Positions 42,895 to 53,934 of a DNA stretch of 64,000 nt are shown here, piece by piece. The DNA is from Bettongia penicillata ogilbyi (lineage: Eukaryota; Chordata; Mammalia; Diprotodontia; Potoroidae), in NCBI GenBank assembly GCA_023548195.1, contig JAJHZJ010000014.1, positions 17,123,718-17,187,717 of the forward strand, in the 5' to 3' direction. A program made the translations under genes and the position numbers. Each line of letters starts with the position of its first letter. Positions within the stretch are counted from its first letter, which is position 1. Below the pieces are notes generated by a model that searched no databases, was not told the DNA's origin, and saw only the letters and a list, made by a program, of their open reading frames with translations.

Positions 42895-45475
42895 ATCAGT
42901 AGGTACAAGTCTTTCCAGGATTTTCCAGGATTTTTATATTATTTCAATATAATATATAAATTTAATATACTGTTTTTCTAATCAGTTATCTATTTTATGT
43001 TTTGCAATATTCTCTATATTTTGTTTGTTCATGAATTCTTCCTCTCCCAGTAGATAGACATATTCCTTGCTCTTCTAATTTGCTTATGGTGTCACCTTTT
43101 TGTGTAAGTTATGCACTCATTTTGACCTAATCTTGGTATACAGTGTGAGATGTTGGTCTATACCTAGTTTATGTGCTATTGTTTTCCAGTTTTCCCAGCA
43201 ATTTTTGTCAAATAATGAGTTCTTATCCCAAAAGCTGGGTCTTTGGGTTTATCAAACGCTAGGTTACTGGGGTCATTGAGTACTGTCTTGTGTACATAAC
43301 CTATTTCATTGATTCATTATTATTTCTTAACCAGTACCAGATAGATTTGATGATTACGGCTTTATAATATGATTTGAGATCTGGTATCACTAGGCCACCT
43401 TCCTTTGAATTTTTTTCGTTAATTCCCTTGCTATTCTTGACCTTTTGTTCTGCAAGATGAATTTTGTTATTTTTTCTAGCTCTATAAAAGTAATCTTTTC
43501 ATAGTTTGATTGGTGTGGTACTGAATAATTAAATTGGTTTAGGCAGAAATGGCATTTTACTATACTGGCTGAGCCTATCCATGAGCAATTGCTATTTTTC
43601 CAGTTGTTTAAATCTGACTTTATTTGTGAAAAGTGTTTTGTAATTGTGTTCATATAGTTTCTGGGTTTGTTGTGGCAGGTAGACTCTTCAGTATTTTAAA
43701 TTATTTACAGTTATTTTAAGGGGAATTTGTCTTTTAATCTCTTGCTGCTGGACATTGTGGGTCATATACAAAAATGCTGATGATTTATGGGCATTTATCT
43801 TATATCTTGCAACTTTGTTAAAGTTGTTAATTATCTCACGGAATTTTTTAGTTGATACTCTGTGGTTCTCTAAGTATACTACCATCTCATCTGCAAAGAG
43901 TGATCGTTTTGTTTCCTCATTGCCTATTCTAGTTACTTGAATTTCTTTTTCTTTTCTAATTGGTATAGCTAGCATTTCTAGTACCATGTAGAATAGTAAT
44001 GGTGATAATGGGCATCCTTGTTTCAACGTAGTTAGAACACTTTTAGATTATCCCCATTCCTGATACTGTGTTCTCTAGTGTTTTTTAATAGGAATGGGTG
44101 CTGTATTTTTATCCAAAGCTTTTTCAGCCTCCCTTGAGATAATCATGTGATTTCTGTTGGTTTTATTATTGATAAAATCAATTATGCTGATGGTGTGCCT
44201 AATATTGAACCAATCTGGCATTCCTGGTATAAATCCTGCCTGGTCATTGTGTATAATTCTTGTGATATAGTGCTGTGTTGCTAGTATTTTGTTCAAATTT
44301 TTGCATCGATATTCATTAGGGAAATTGATCTAAAATTTTCTTTCTGTTTTAGCTTTTCCTGGTTTAGATATCAGCACCGTATTTGTGTCATAAAAAGAGT
44401 TTGATAGGATCCTCTTATTTTTCCAAATAGTTTATATGATATTGGAATTAATTATTCTTTAAATGTTTGGTAGAATGTACTCATGAACCTGTCTGACCTT
44501 GGGATTTTTTTCCTAGGGAGTTCATTAATTACTTGGTCAATTGCTTTTTCTAAGATGGGATTATTTAGGCACTCAATTTCCTGCCGTGTTAATCTAGGAG
44601 ATTTATATTTTGGTAAATTATTCATCGATTTTGCTCAGATTATTGGATTTATTGGCATACATTTGGGCAAAATATTTCCTAATGATTGCTTTAATTCTTT
44701 ATTTTTGATATTAGATATTTGGCTTTTTTTAAAAATTAAATTAACCAAAGCTTATCTGTCTTATTGGTCTTTTTCATAAAATGAGCTCCTAGTTTTATTT
44801 ATTACCTCAATAGTTTTTTTTCTTTTTTACTTTTAATGTTATTAATGTCACCATTGATTTTTAGGATTTCCAATTTGGTGCCCAATTGGGGATTTTTAAT
44901 TTGTTCTTTTCCTAGTATTTTTAGTTGTATGACCAGTTCACTCATGTGTTCTTTTTACATTTTGTTGATGGAAGAATTTAGAGAAATAAATTTTCCTCTA
45001 AGTACTACTTAGCCATATCCCATAAATTTTGGTATGTTGTCTCATTGTCATTCACTTTAATTAAATTATCAATGTTTCTATGATTTGTTCTTTGACTCAC
45101 TTATTCTTTAGAATTACATTATTTAGTTTCCAGTTAATTTTTAATCTGTATTTCCTTTGTCCTTTGTTGGATGTAATTTTTATTTCATTATGATGCAAAA
45201 AGAATACAATTAGTCTTTCTGGCTTTTTATGTTTGATTTGGAGGGATTTATGCCTTTTGTATAGGTGTCATGTGCTGCTGAGAAAAAGGTAATTTTCTGT
45301 TCCCATTCAGTTTTCTGTAAAGGTCTCACTTTTCTAATATTCTGTTTACCTCCTTAGCTTTTTGTTTATTTTTTGGTTGGATTTATCAACTTCTGAGAGG
45401 GTACAGTTGAGGTCCCCTATTAGTATAGTTTTGCTGTCTTTTTCTTCCATAACTTCTTCTTTAAAGAATGTTGGT
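42895..45475 (-). mobile_element. L1 ORF2, long antisense copy (RT and endonuclease regions)
   Basis: A 2.6-kb 5'-truncated L1. The 3' UTR is short and interrupted at about 42950. The RT domain is readable at 43688-44026: QGCPLSPLLF (the motif usually RQGCPLSPLLFN), then RSLFADEMVVYLE, where the catalytic F-A-D-D has become F-A-D-E, so the enzyme is dead. Further upstream come the pre-RT phrase region (44075-44296) and at 45300-45460 the endonuclease-side segment, where the copy ends against another L1. Confidence 0.85.
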
Positions 45476-46650
45476 GCTATTTTTGTAGCCCTTTGGGCAT
45501 AGTTCCAAATTGCTCTCCAGAATGGTTGGATCAGCTCACAGCTCTACCAACAATGAATTAGTGTTCCAACTCTCCCACATTTTCTCCAACATTTATCATC
45601 TTCCTGTTCTGTCATGTTAGCCAATCTGATGGGTGTGATGTGGTATCTCAGAGTTGTTTTGATTTGCATCTCTCTAATCAATAGTGATTTAGAGCATTTT
45701 TTCATATGACTATAGGTATCTTTCATTTCTTCCTCTGAAAACTGCCTGTTCATATCCTTTGACCATTTATCAATTGGAGAATGACTTGTATTCTTGTACA
45801 TTTGACTCAGTTCTCTATATATTTTTGAAATGAGGCCTTTATCACAGAGATTAGCTGCAAAAATTCTTTCCCAGTTTTCTGCTTCCCTCCTAATCTTGGT
45901 TGCATTGGATTTGGTTGTGCAAAAACTTTTCAATTTAATGTAATCAAAATTACCCATTTTGCACTTCATAATGCTTTCTCCCTCTTGTTTAGTCAAAAAT
46001 TCTTCCCTTCTCCATAAATCTGATAAATACACTATTCCTTGCTCCACTAATTTGTTTATAGTATCACTCTTTATACCAGATCATGTATCCATTTGGATGT
46101 TATTCTTGTGTACAGTGTCAGGCATTGGTCTATGCCTAGTTTCCACCACACTTTTATCCAATTTTCCCAGCAATTTTTGTCAGACAATGAGTTCTTATCC
46201 CAGAAGCTGAGGTCCTTGGGTTTATCAAACGATAGATTGCTATATTCACTGACTACTGTGTCTTGAGTACCTAACCTATTCCCCTTGTCTACCCTTCTGT
46301 TTCTTAGTAAGTACCAAGTGGTTTTCATAATTGCTGCTTTATAATACAATTTGAGATCTGGGAGAGTTAGGCCACCTTCCCTAGCATTTCTTTTCATTAG
46401 TTCTCTTGCTATTCTGGACCTTTTGTTCTTGATATTATTTTTTTCAGCTCTAGAAAATAATTATCAGATAGTTTGATTGGTGTGGCACTAAATAAGTAAA
46501 TTAATTTAGGTAGAATTATTATTTCTTATCCATTCCATTATCCTTTTTTGTTTTATGACTAAGTTCACCCCTTTCACATTCATAGTTATGATTGCTATGG
46601 GTATTTCCCTCCAACTTAGTGTCTTATATTTTTATTTCTTTTGCCTTGCC
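45476..46650 (-). mobile_element. L1 ORF2 C-terminal part, second antisense copy
   Basis: Relatively well preserved ORF2 tail. The frame at 45544-46047 (167 codons) carries typical L1 C-terminal phrases such as KDMNRQFSEEEMK, MQIKTTLRYHITPIR and KCWRKCGRVGTLIHCW, the Cys-x3-Cys-His-type end of L1 ORF2. The next frame (46071-46397) holds LTLPDLKLYYKAAIMKTTWY. A frameshift or stop separates the two. It ends at about 46540-46650 against older half-L1/L1 sequence. Confidence 0.85.
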
Positions 46651-49010
46651 CCCTATTTAAGCATTTGTTTTGCTTTTAGTACTTCCCTTAAACCCTTTCT
46701 CTCTTATTTGTCTGTTGGGTAACCTCTATTTCTGTATCCATTTGGGTATATGTATGTGTCCTTACCTCCTTTGACAAATTCAAGTATTGCCTACTCTTGC
46801 CACTTTCTCATCCTTTTTGTATAAACTCCACTTTGCACACTCAAGTTTTATGTAATAGAATTTTTCCCCATTTTTCTTCTCCCTTTATCCTTCTCCCAGT
46901 GTGTTCCTTTTTTCCACCCTTTCCATTCTTTTGAAATCATCAAACATAACAGAATCACTCTTAGACTCTCTTTTGTTAGATGCCTTCTGTGTCCCCTTAT
47001 GATGATAGAGTTCGGTGTTGTTATAGATATCTTCTTTCCACATAAGAATGTAAACAGTTGAACTTTGTTTAGTGTTTTGTGATTGTCTACTCACGTTTAC
47101 TTTTTTATGCTTTTCTTCACTTTTGTGTTCTTGTGTCAGTTTTTTTTAACTTAGCTATCATCTTTTTGTTGGGAGGGTGGCTTGGAGGGTGGCTTCCATT
47201 TTGTCAAAAATCTATTTTTCCTTTAGAATCAGTTTTGGGTAGGTTAATCTTGCTTGAAAGCCATTGTAGTCCATGCTTTTCACTCCTGTAGAAAGTGCTG
47301 TTATTGTTGTTCAGTTCTTTCAGTTGTGCCCCACTCTTTGTGACCCCATTTGTGGTTTTCTTGGCAAAGACACTTTAGAGGTCTGCCATTTCCTTCTCCA
47401 GCCCATTTTACAGATGAAGAATGGAGGCATACAGGGTTAATTGACTTATCCCGGGTCACCACGCCAGATTTGAACTCACAAAGATGAGTCTTTCTGATTA
47501 TAAGCCCATCACTTTATCGAAGTGGTAGCTGCTAAATCTTGTGTAATCCTGACTGGTGATTCCTTGGTACTTGAATTCTTTCTTTTTGCCTACAATATTT
47601 TTCCTTTGACCTGGAAGCTCTATATTTTAGCTAGAGTTTTTTATTTTTGAGTTTCTATCAGGAGGTAACTTGCACTTTTTTTCAATTTCTTCTTTTCCTT
47701 TTGCTTCAGAGATATCTAGGATATTTAAGATTTCTTGAAATATGATATTTAGGGTAATTTTATGTTCATGGTTTCAGGTAGTCTTGTGATTCCTAAATTT
47801 TCTGTCTTTGATATGATTTCTAGGTTAATTGTTTTTCTGTGAGATATTTTACATTTTCGGATTTTTTTTCAGTGTTTTGACTTTATTATTTCTTGATATC
47901 TTATGGAATCACTAATTTCCATTTGACTGATTTTAAGTGTCAAGGAGTTTTTTTCATTTGCTAAGTTTTTATTATACCTCTTTTACCAAGCTCTTAATTC
48001 TCTTTTCATTCTTCTCTAGATCTCATTTCTTTTCCCATTTTTTCTTTACCACTCTCATTTCAACTTAAAAATCACTTTTAGCTCTTTTAAAAAATTTACC
48101 TATACTTTAACCCATCTAGAATTCCTTGCTGAATATGTGTCCAAGCTGCATTTTCTTTGAGACTTTGTTTGTATGTGTTTTCAAGTCCTTCAGTTCTTCA
48201 GTATGTGTGTCTTGAGCAACTCTGTCCCTATAAGAGCTGTTTATAGTGGGATTCTTTTTTTCTTTGCTCATCCTTTCAGCCTACTTCTTGACTTTGGGCT
48301 CTTCTTTTGGGAGATGATGTCTGGCCTGAACTTCTATCATTCTGTGTCCTTGTGCTGCTTTCAACCTTCAACTTGAACAGGGAGAGGAACCTCAAGCTTT
48401 TAATGTTCTCCAAATGGAACGATCCAGGGCAATATCAGGTCTATGTATACCTGATCTGAACTTTACAATTTCCTGATGCAGCTTTAGGTATCTTGTCTTC
48501 TTGTTTGGAAGTTTAAATAAACTTCTACTGGATTCAGCCACTCTTAGCCTGCTGGGAGGCTCTGCTGGTTCAGAGCAAATGAACTGCAGGCTCCTCTTTG
48601 GTCTGGGTCTTCTAGTCTTCCACTGTAGCCTTCCACATTGGACTGGAAGCTAGAATTGAGCCACTTCTCAGCTCCTACCATCAGAGCCATACAGTTGCAG
48701 TTTCTTTTCAGGAATTTGTTCCTTGCTCACTCTAACTGCTAAAGCCTTATTTATGACTGCTTCTCTGTGCCCTGAAACTTCAAGTGGGCAACAGGGCTGC
48801 CAGATAGTACCCTGATCTGCCCAGATTCTATCGCTAGTGTCTGCAGGTCACCCTTTCTCCCTGATGTGCTCTGGTCTGGAAAAATAACTTACTAACTTTT
48901 TCTTGGTTTTCCTCATCACAATTCATTTTGGTGCATTTTCTACATCTTTGAAGGTTATGGGGAGCTAGACTATAATTCATCTTTCCACTATTGGATTTTG
49001 TTGAATGGAA
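46650..49010 (-). mobile_element. Older half-L1/L1 5' portion (5' UTR, ORF1, 3' flank)
   Basis: Antisense and strongly decayed. The ORF1 C-terminal and coiled-coil order ('cttgtgtaatcctgactggt', 'gacctggaagctctatattt', 'gggtaattttatgttcatgg', 'tttcttgatatcttatggaa') parallels copies 2 and 3, and the 5' UTR follows at about 48240-48980. Below 47150 comes the region that in half-L1s follows ORF1 ('cataagaatgtaaacagttg'). A SINE interrupts it at 47296-47525. No open frame survives. Confidence 0.55.
47296..47525 (+). mobile_element. Marsupial CORE-SINE nested in old half-L1
   Basis: Sense SINE of the same family as 26089-26337: 'ttgttgttcagttctttcag', 'cccactctttgtgaccccat', 'ttcttggcaaagacacttta', 'gccatttccttctccagccc', 'acagatgaagaatggaggca' and 'agatttgaactcacaaagat'. 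The host sequence resumes with 'ctgctaaatcttgtg'. Confidence 0.8.
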
Positions 49011-49019
49011 GAATGACAT

Positions 49020-49525
49020 TGTTAGACCTGTGCTTTAGGAAAATGATTTAACAGTTGAGTAGAGAATGGACTGGAGTGGGAAAGAGATTTGAGTCAGGGA
49101 AACCAATAAGTAGGTTATTTAAATTAATCCAGGAGTGAAATGATAGCACCTGGACCAGTGTCATGGCTGTGCTGGAGGAGAGAAAGGAGCAGATGAGAAC
49201 TGTCACAAAGATAAACACAGCAGGTTTTGGTAGCTGATTGAATAGGAAGGGTGAGACAGACTAAGGCATTGATTGAGGATGACACTAGATTGTGAACCAG
49301 GGAACTGGGAGAATCATGGTGCCCATGACAGTGCACAACTAGATCTCAAAATCCTCTGCATAGAGATGATAATTGAATCCATGGAAACTAAGGAGATTGC
49401 CAAAAGAAATAGCATAAAGGGAGAAGAGAAGAGGGCCCAGAGCAGACCTCTTGGGGACGGGGAAACACCCATGGTTAGCAGGTGTGACCTGAATGAAAGT
49501 TTGAAACCACTCACAATAGAAATCC
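49020..49525 (-). mobile_element. L2 LINE, ORF2 C-terminal fragment
   Basis: Antisense L2 starting with 'gttagacctgtgctttagga', then 'atggactggagtgggaaaga', 'aaccagggaactgggagaat', 'gagatgataattgaatccat' and 'cagagcagacctcttgggga'. Confidence 0.8.
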
Positions 49526-49794
49526 GTCATTTTTCAGTTTTACAGTCATGCATATTAATCTTTCACAAGCAGTTTGATTTTCTTTATATCTGTTTGGTTT
49601 GTAAAACTACAATTACAGTTTGACTGCGCAGACTTCTTAGAAGAAAGAGCTTTTTTGGTTAGTTGAATTTTATGGGCAATTTAAAGTTAACCTTTTAAGT
49701 GTTGAAATGTAATTTTAATTATTTTTGAGGAGTAGTTCCCACATTAATTATACTCTTCCCTGCTTTCTTAAACAGTACACTGATCTGAACATGA

Positions 49795-50081
49795 TTTTTC
49801 CTTTTTTCTTAATTTTTTTCAATTACATGTAGAAACAATTTTTAACATTCTTTTAAAAATTTTTTGAGTTCCAGATTTTTTGACTCTCTTTCTTCTTTCT
49901 GCTCTTTGAGAAGTCAACCAATTTAATATAGGCTATACATGTGCAGTCATGCAAAACATACCACGACATTAATCATGTTGTGAAAGAAAACACAGACAAA
50001 AAATATCCCAAACAAGAAAAAAAAAGTTTTAAAAAAGATGCATCCATCTGCATTGAGAGACTCCAGTTTTTCCTTTCTAGG
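49795..50081 (-). mobile_element. L1 3' UTR, left part of split copy
   Basis: Antisense L1 3' UTR: 'gagttccagattttttgact', 'aatttaatataggctataca', 'gtgcagtcatgcaaaacata' and 'gcattgagagactccagttt'. It parallels 56880-57130 and continues at 52901 beyond half-L1 copy 3. Confidence 0.8.
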
Positions 50082-50097
50082 TGGATAGCATTTTTTT
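50082..50097. repeat. Target site duplication, left (about 16 bp)
   Basis: TGGATAGCATTTTTTT matches 52901-52916. The exact end is blurred by the adjoining T run, which is the copied A-tail of the half-L1. Confidence 0.85.
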
Positions 50098-50102
50098 TTT
50101 TT

Positions 50103-50122
50103 GGAACAATGTCATGAAGAAC
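50103..50122 (-). other. Candidate 20-bp 3' transduction
   Basis: GGAACAATGTCATGAAGAAC lies between two T tracts at the 3' end of half-L1 copy 3. On the element's strand the order is element, A-rich tract, these 20 bases, A-tail, target duplication. It is absent from the host L1 sequence at the other side of the insertion, so it probably came with the element. Confidence 0.6.
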
Positions 50123-50954
50123 TTTTATTTTTTTTTTCGTTAATATAAATTTATTTATTTAACTTTTTACATTCATTTTCACAAAATTTTGGGTTCCAAA
50201 TTTTCTCCCCACTTATCCCCTCCCCCCACCCCTATACACCGAGCATTCTAATTTCCCCTATCACCAATCTACCCTCCCTTCTCTTGTCCCCATCTTCTCT
50301 TTTGTCCTGTAGGGCCAGATGATTTTCTATTCCCCATTAACTGTATTTCTTATTTCCTAGTAGCAAGAACAATACTAAACAGTTGTTCCTAAAACTTGAG
50401 TTCCAAATTCTCCCCATCCCTCCCTCCCCACCCATTCCCTTTGGGAAGGCAGGCAATTCAATATAGGCCATATCTGTGTAGTTTTGCAAATGACTTTTAT
50501 AATAGTCGTGTTGTGTAAGACTAACTATATTTCCCTCCATCCTATCCTGCCCCCCATTGTTTCCATTCTCTCTTTTGATCCTGTCCCTCCCAGAGTGTTG
50601 ACTTCAAATTGCTCCCTCTTCCCACTGCCCTCCCTTCCATCATCCCCCCCACCCTGCTTATCTCCTTCTCCCCCCAGTTTCCTGTATTGTAAGATAGGTT
50701 TTTATACCAAAATGAGTGTGCATTTTATTCCTTCCTTTAGTTGAATGTGATGAGGGTAAACTTCATGTTTTCTTTTCTCAGCTCTCCTCTTTTTCCCTCC
50801 ACTAAAAAGTTTCCTGCTTGCCTCTTGAATGAGAGATAATTTACCCCATTCCATTTCACCCTCTCTCCTCCCACTACATTTCTCTCTCACCGTTTACCTT
50901 AATTTCTTTTAAAATATGATCCCATCCTATTCAATTCACTCTGTGCTCTCTGTC

Positions 50955-51005
50955 TCTGTATGTGTGTATGCGCACACGTGTATGTGTGTGTGTATATGTG
51001 TGTGT
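50955..51005. repeat. (TG)n microsatellite in half-L1 3' UTR
   Basis: An imperfect TG/CG/TA alternating tract at the place where copy 2 has its much longer TATG array, suggesting both grew from the same element-encoded seed. Confidence 0.8.
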
Positions 51006-52900
51006 GGTCCCACCAACTACCCAGATACTGAAAAGTTTTAAGAGTTACAAATATTGCCTTTTCATGTAGGAATGTAAACAGTTCACCTTTGGTAAGTCCC
51101 TTATGACTTCTCTTTGCTGTTTACTTTTTCATGCTTCTTCTCATTCTTGTGTTTGAAAGTCATATTTTCTTTTCAGCCTCTTGTTTTTTTCATCAAGAAT
51201 GCTTGAAAGTCCTCTATTTCATTGAAAGACCATATTTTCCCCTGAAGTATTATACTCAGTTTTGCTGGGTAGGTGATTCTTGGTTTGAGTCCTAGTTCCT
51301 TTGACTTCTGGAATATCCTATTCGACACCCTTCGATCCCTTAATGTAGAAGCTGCTAGATTTTGAGTTATCCTGATTGTATTTCCACAATACTGGAATTG
51401 TTTCTTTCTAGCTGCTTGCAATATTTTCTCCTTGACCTGGGAATTCTGGAATTTGGTCACAATGTTCCTAGGAGTTTATCTTTTTGGATCTCTTTCAGGC
51501 GGTGATCGATGGATTCCTTCATTATTTTACCCTCTGGTTCTAGAATCTCAGGGCAGTTTTCCTTGATAATTTCATGAAAGATGATGTCTAGGCTCTTTTT
51601 TTGATCATGGCTTTCAGGTAGTCCCATAATTTTTAAATTGTCCCTCCTGGATCTATTTTCCAGGTCAGTTGTTTTCTCAGTCAGATATTTCACATTCTCT
51701 TCCATGTTTTCATTCTTTTGGTTTTTTTTTGTGATTTCTTGGTTTCTCATAAAGTCATTAGACTCCATCTGTTCCATTCTAATTTTGAGAGAACTAGTAT
51801 CTTCAGTGAGCTTTTGAACCTCTTTTTCCATTTGGCTAATTGTGCTTTTGAAAGCATTCTTCTCCTCATTGGCTTTTTGAACCTCTTTTGCCAATTGAGT
51901 GAGCCTATTTTTCAAGGTGTTATTTTCTTCAGCACTTTTTTGGGTCTCCTTTAGCAAGGTATTGACCTGTTTTTCATGCTTTTCTTACATCTCTCTCATT
52001 TCTCTTCCCAGTTTTTCCTCCACCTCTCTAACTTGCTTTTCAAAATCCTTTCTGAGCTCTTCCATGGCCTGAGCCCATTGGATATCTATTTCAGGTGTTT
52101 GGGGTACAGAGGCCTTGAGTTGTATGTCTTTCCCTGATGGTAAGCATTGTTCTTCCTCATCAGAAATGAAAGGGGGAAACATCTGTTTACCAAGAAAGTA
52201 GCCTTCTATGGTCTTATTTTTCTTCCCTTTTCTGGGCCTTTTCCCAGCCAGTGACTTCTGAGATTCTTCTCCACCCCCGCCTAGATCCGCCCAGCTAGTG
52301 CTTGGGGTCTGAGATTCAAATGCTGCTCCCCAGCCTCAGTGCTTTCAGCAGTGAGTGAGGCTGCTATTCAATGTGAGCTTAAGTTCTGGTGCTTGGGTGC
52401 AGGCAGGGCTGCCTCCCAGGCTCAATTCCCTCAGGGGGTTTATGTGGAGATCTTCAGTAATGGATCTGAGGTCCTGTCTGCCCCGGGAGTCCCAGGCCTC
52501 AGCTGCCTCTGCTGCTGCCTCCCGAGGGGGTCTGAGTTATGGAGACACCCCGCTCCCCTCTCGGCCAGCCTAGAAGTCTCTTTCACTGACCTGTAGTGCC
52601 TGTGGGTGGAGGGACCTTCGTGGCCGCTGGAGATTCCGTCCCTGAAGCCTGCTCGGTTCTGCTTCTCTCGGAGCTGCACTGCCAGGGCAGGGCAGGGCTG
52701 GACTCCGCTGTCCGGTGGGCGATGGATCTTTGGTGGCAGTTTTTCAGGGCTCTCTGTAATGGAAATCTCCTCCACTGCGTTGCTGCGTGGCTTCCACTGC
52801 TCCAGAATTTGTGGGGAGTTCTTTTTACAGGAAATTTATGGGTTGTGGGTTCGGAGCTAGCATACGTGAGTCTTTCTACTCTGCCATCTTGGCTCCTCCC

Positions 52901-53263
52901 TGGATAGCATTTTTTTATCCTAAGACCTTCGTAATTGTCTTAGATCATGGTATTGCTGAGAATAGCTAAGTCATTCTCAGTTGATCATCATATGATATAG
53001 TTGTTAGTTACTGTGTACAATGTTTTTCTAGTTCAGCTTATTTCACTTTGCATCAGTCCATGTAAGTCTTTCCAGGATTTTCTGAGACATTCTGCTCTTC
53101 ATTTTTATAGCATAATAATATTCCATCACAATCATATATCACAATTCATTCAACCATTCACCAATTGATGGGCAACCTCTCAATTTTCAATTCTTTGCCA
53201 CCACAAAAGAACTACTATAAACCTTTCTTTGTTTCTTCCTTCTTTTCTTTCTCTCTCTTAATT

Positions 53264-53346
<83 letters not shown>

Positions 53347-53930
53347 CTCTCTCTCTTTCTTTCTTTCTTTCCTTCCTTCCTTCCTTCCTTCCTCCTTCCT
53401 TCCTTCCTTCCTTCCTTCCTTCCTTCCTTCCTTCCTTCCTTCCTTCCTTCCTTTCTTTCTGTCTCTCTTTCTTTCTCTGTCTCTCTCTCTCCCTCTCTCC
53501 CTTACTTCCTCCCTTTCTGATGAAGACCTAACAGTGGTTATCACTGGGTCAGAGGGTATGTACAGTTTTACAGCCCTTTGGGTATAGTTCCAAATTGCTT
53601 TTCAGAATGGTTGAATCAGTTTACAACTCTACAAACAATGCGTTTGTGTCTCAATTTTGCCACATTCCTTCTAAAATTTATTATTTTCCTTTTCTATCAC
53701 ATTAGTCCATCTGATAGTTGTGGAGTCTAATTTATCTCATTAATAGTGATTTAGAGCATTTTAAAATATGACTATAGATAATTTTGATTACTTCATCTGA
53801 AAATTGCCTGTTCATATCCTTTGACCATTTGTCAATTGGAGAATAGCCCATATTTTTATAAATTTGACTCATTTATACATTTGGTAGGTGAGGCTTTTAT
53901 CAGAGAAACTTGCTTCAAAATTTTTTCACA
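52901..53930 (-). mobile_element. L1 3' UTR and ORF2 tail, right part of split copy
   Basis: It resumes the L1 of 49795-50081 with the same target string, then 'gatcatggtattgctgagaa', 'tttcactttgcatcagtcca' and 'caaccattcaccaattgatg'. After the pyrimidine microsatellite comes ORF2 C-terminal sequence ('agccctttgggtatagttcc', 'catatcctttgaccatttgt'). It ends at about 53930 by an abrupt junction with half-L1 copy 4. Confidence 0.8.
53262..53514. repeat. (CTTT)n - (CCTT)n compound microsatellite
   Basis: About 20 CTTT units (53262-53344), a CT-rich bridge, then about 20 CCTT units (53370-53452) and a decayed CT/CCCT tail. It sits exactly where the L1 at 57475 has its short 'cctttttctttttctttgat' tract, so it grew from L1 sequence. 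The 140- and 109-codon open frames across it are artefacts. Confidence 0.95.
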
Positions 53931-53934
53931 CTTA

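Larger units (their letters stand above)
50098..52900 (-). mobile_element. Half-L1 (HAL1-like) retrotransposon, copy 3, youngest copy
   Basis: A 2.8-kb ORF1-only LINE nested in an L1 and flanked by a target duplication. ORF1 runs from about 52230 to 51173 and is nearly open: the frames 52182-51985, 51957-51457 and 51460-51173 join with one premature stop (51985-51987) and one frameshift (about 51457). The expected start codon near 52224 reads AGG instead of ATG. Visible parts are the N-terminal IEGYFLG, a long coiled coil, the RRM-like RRDNLKIMGLPE, and the C-terminal domain (PAKLSIILQGK). The 3' UTR (51160-50135) has a TG run at 50955-51005. An extra 20 bases (50103-50122) sit between two T runs at the 3' end. 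Confidence 0.85.

Noticed and set aside
53165..53587. 140-codon (plus) and 109-codon (minus) frames rich in Phe/Leu/Ser or Lys/Glu/Arg
   Set aside because: They are translations of the CTTT/CCTT microsatellite.
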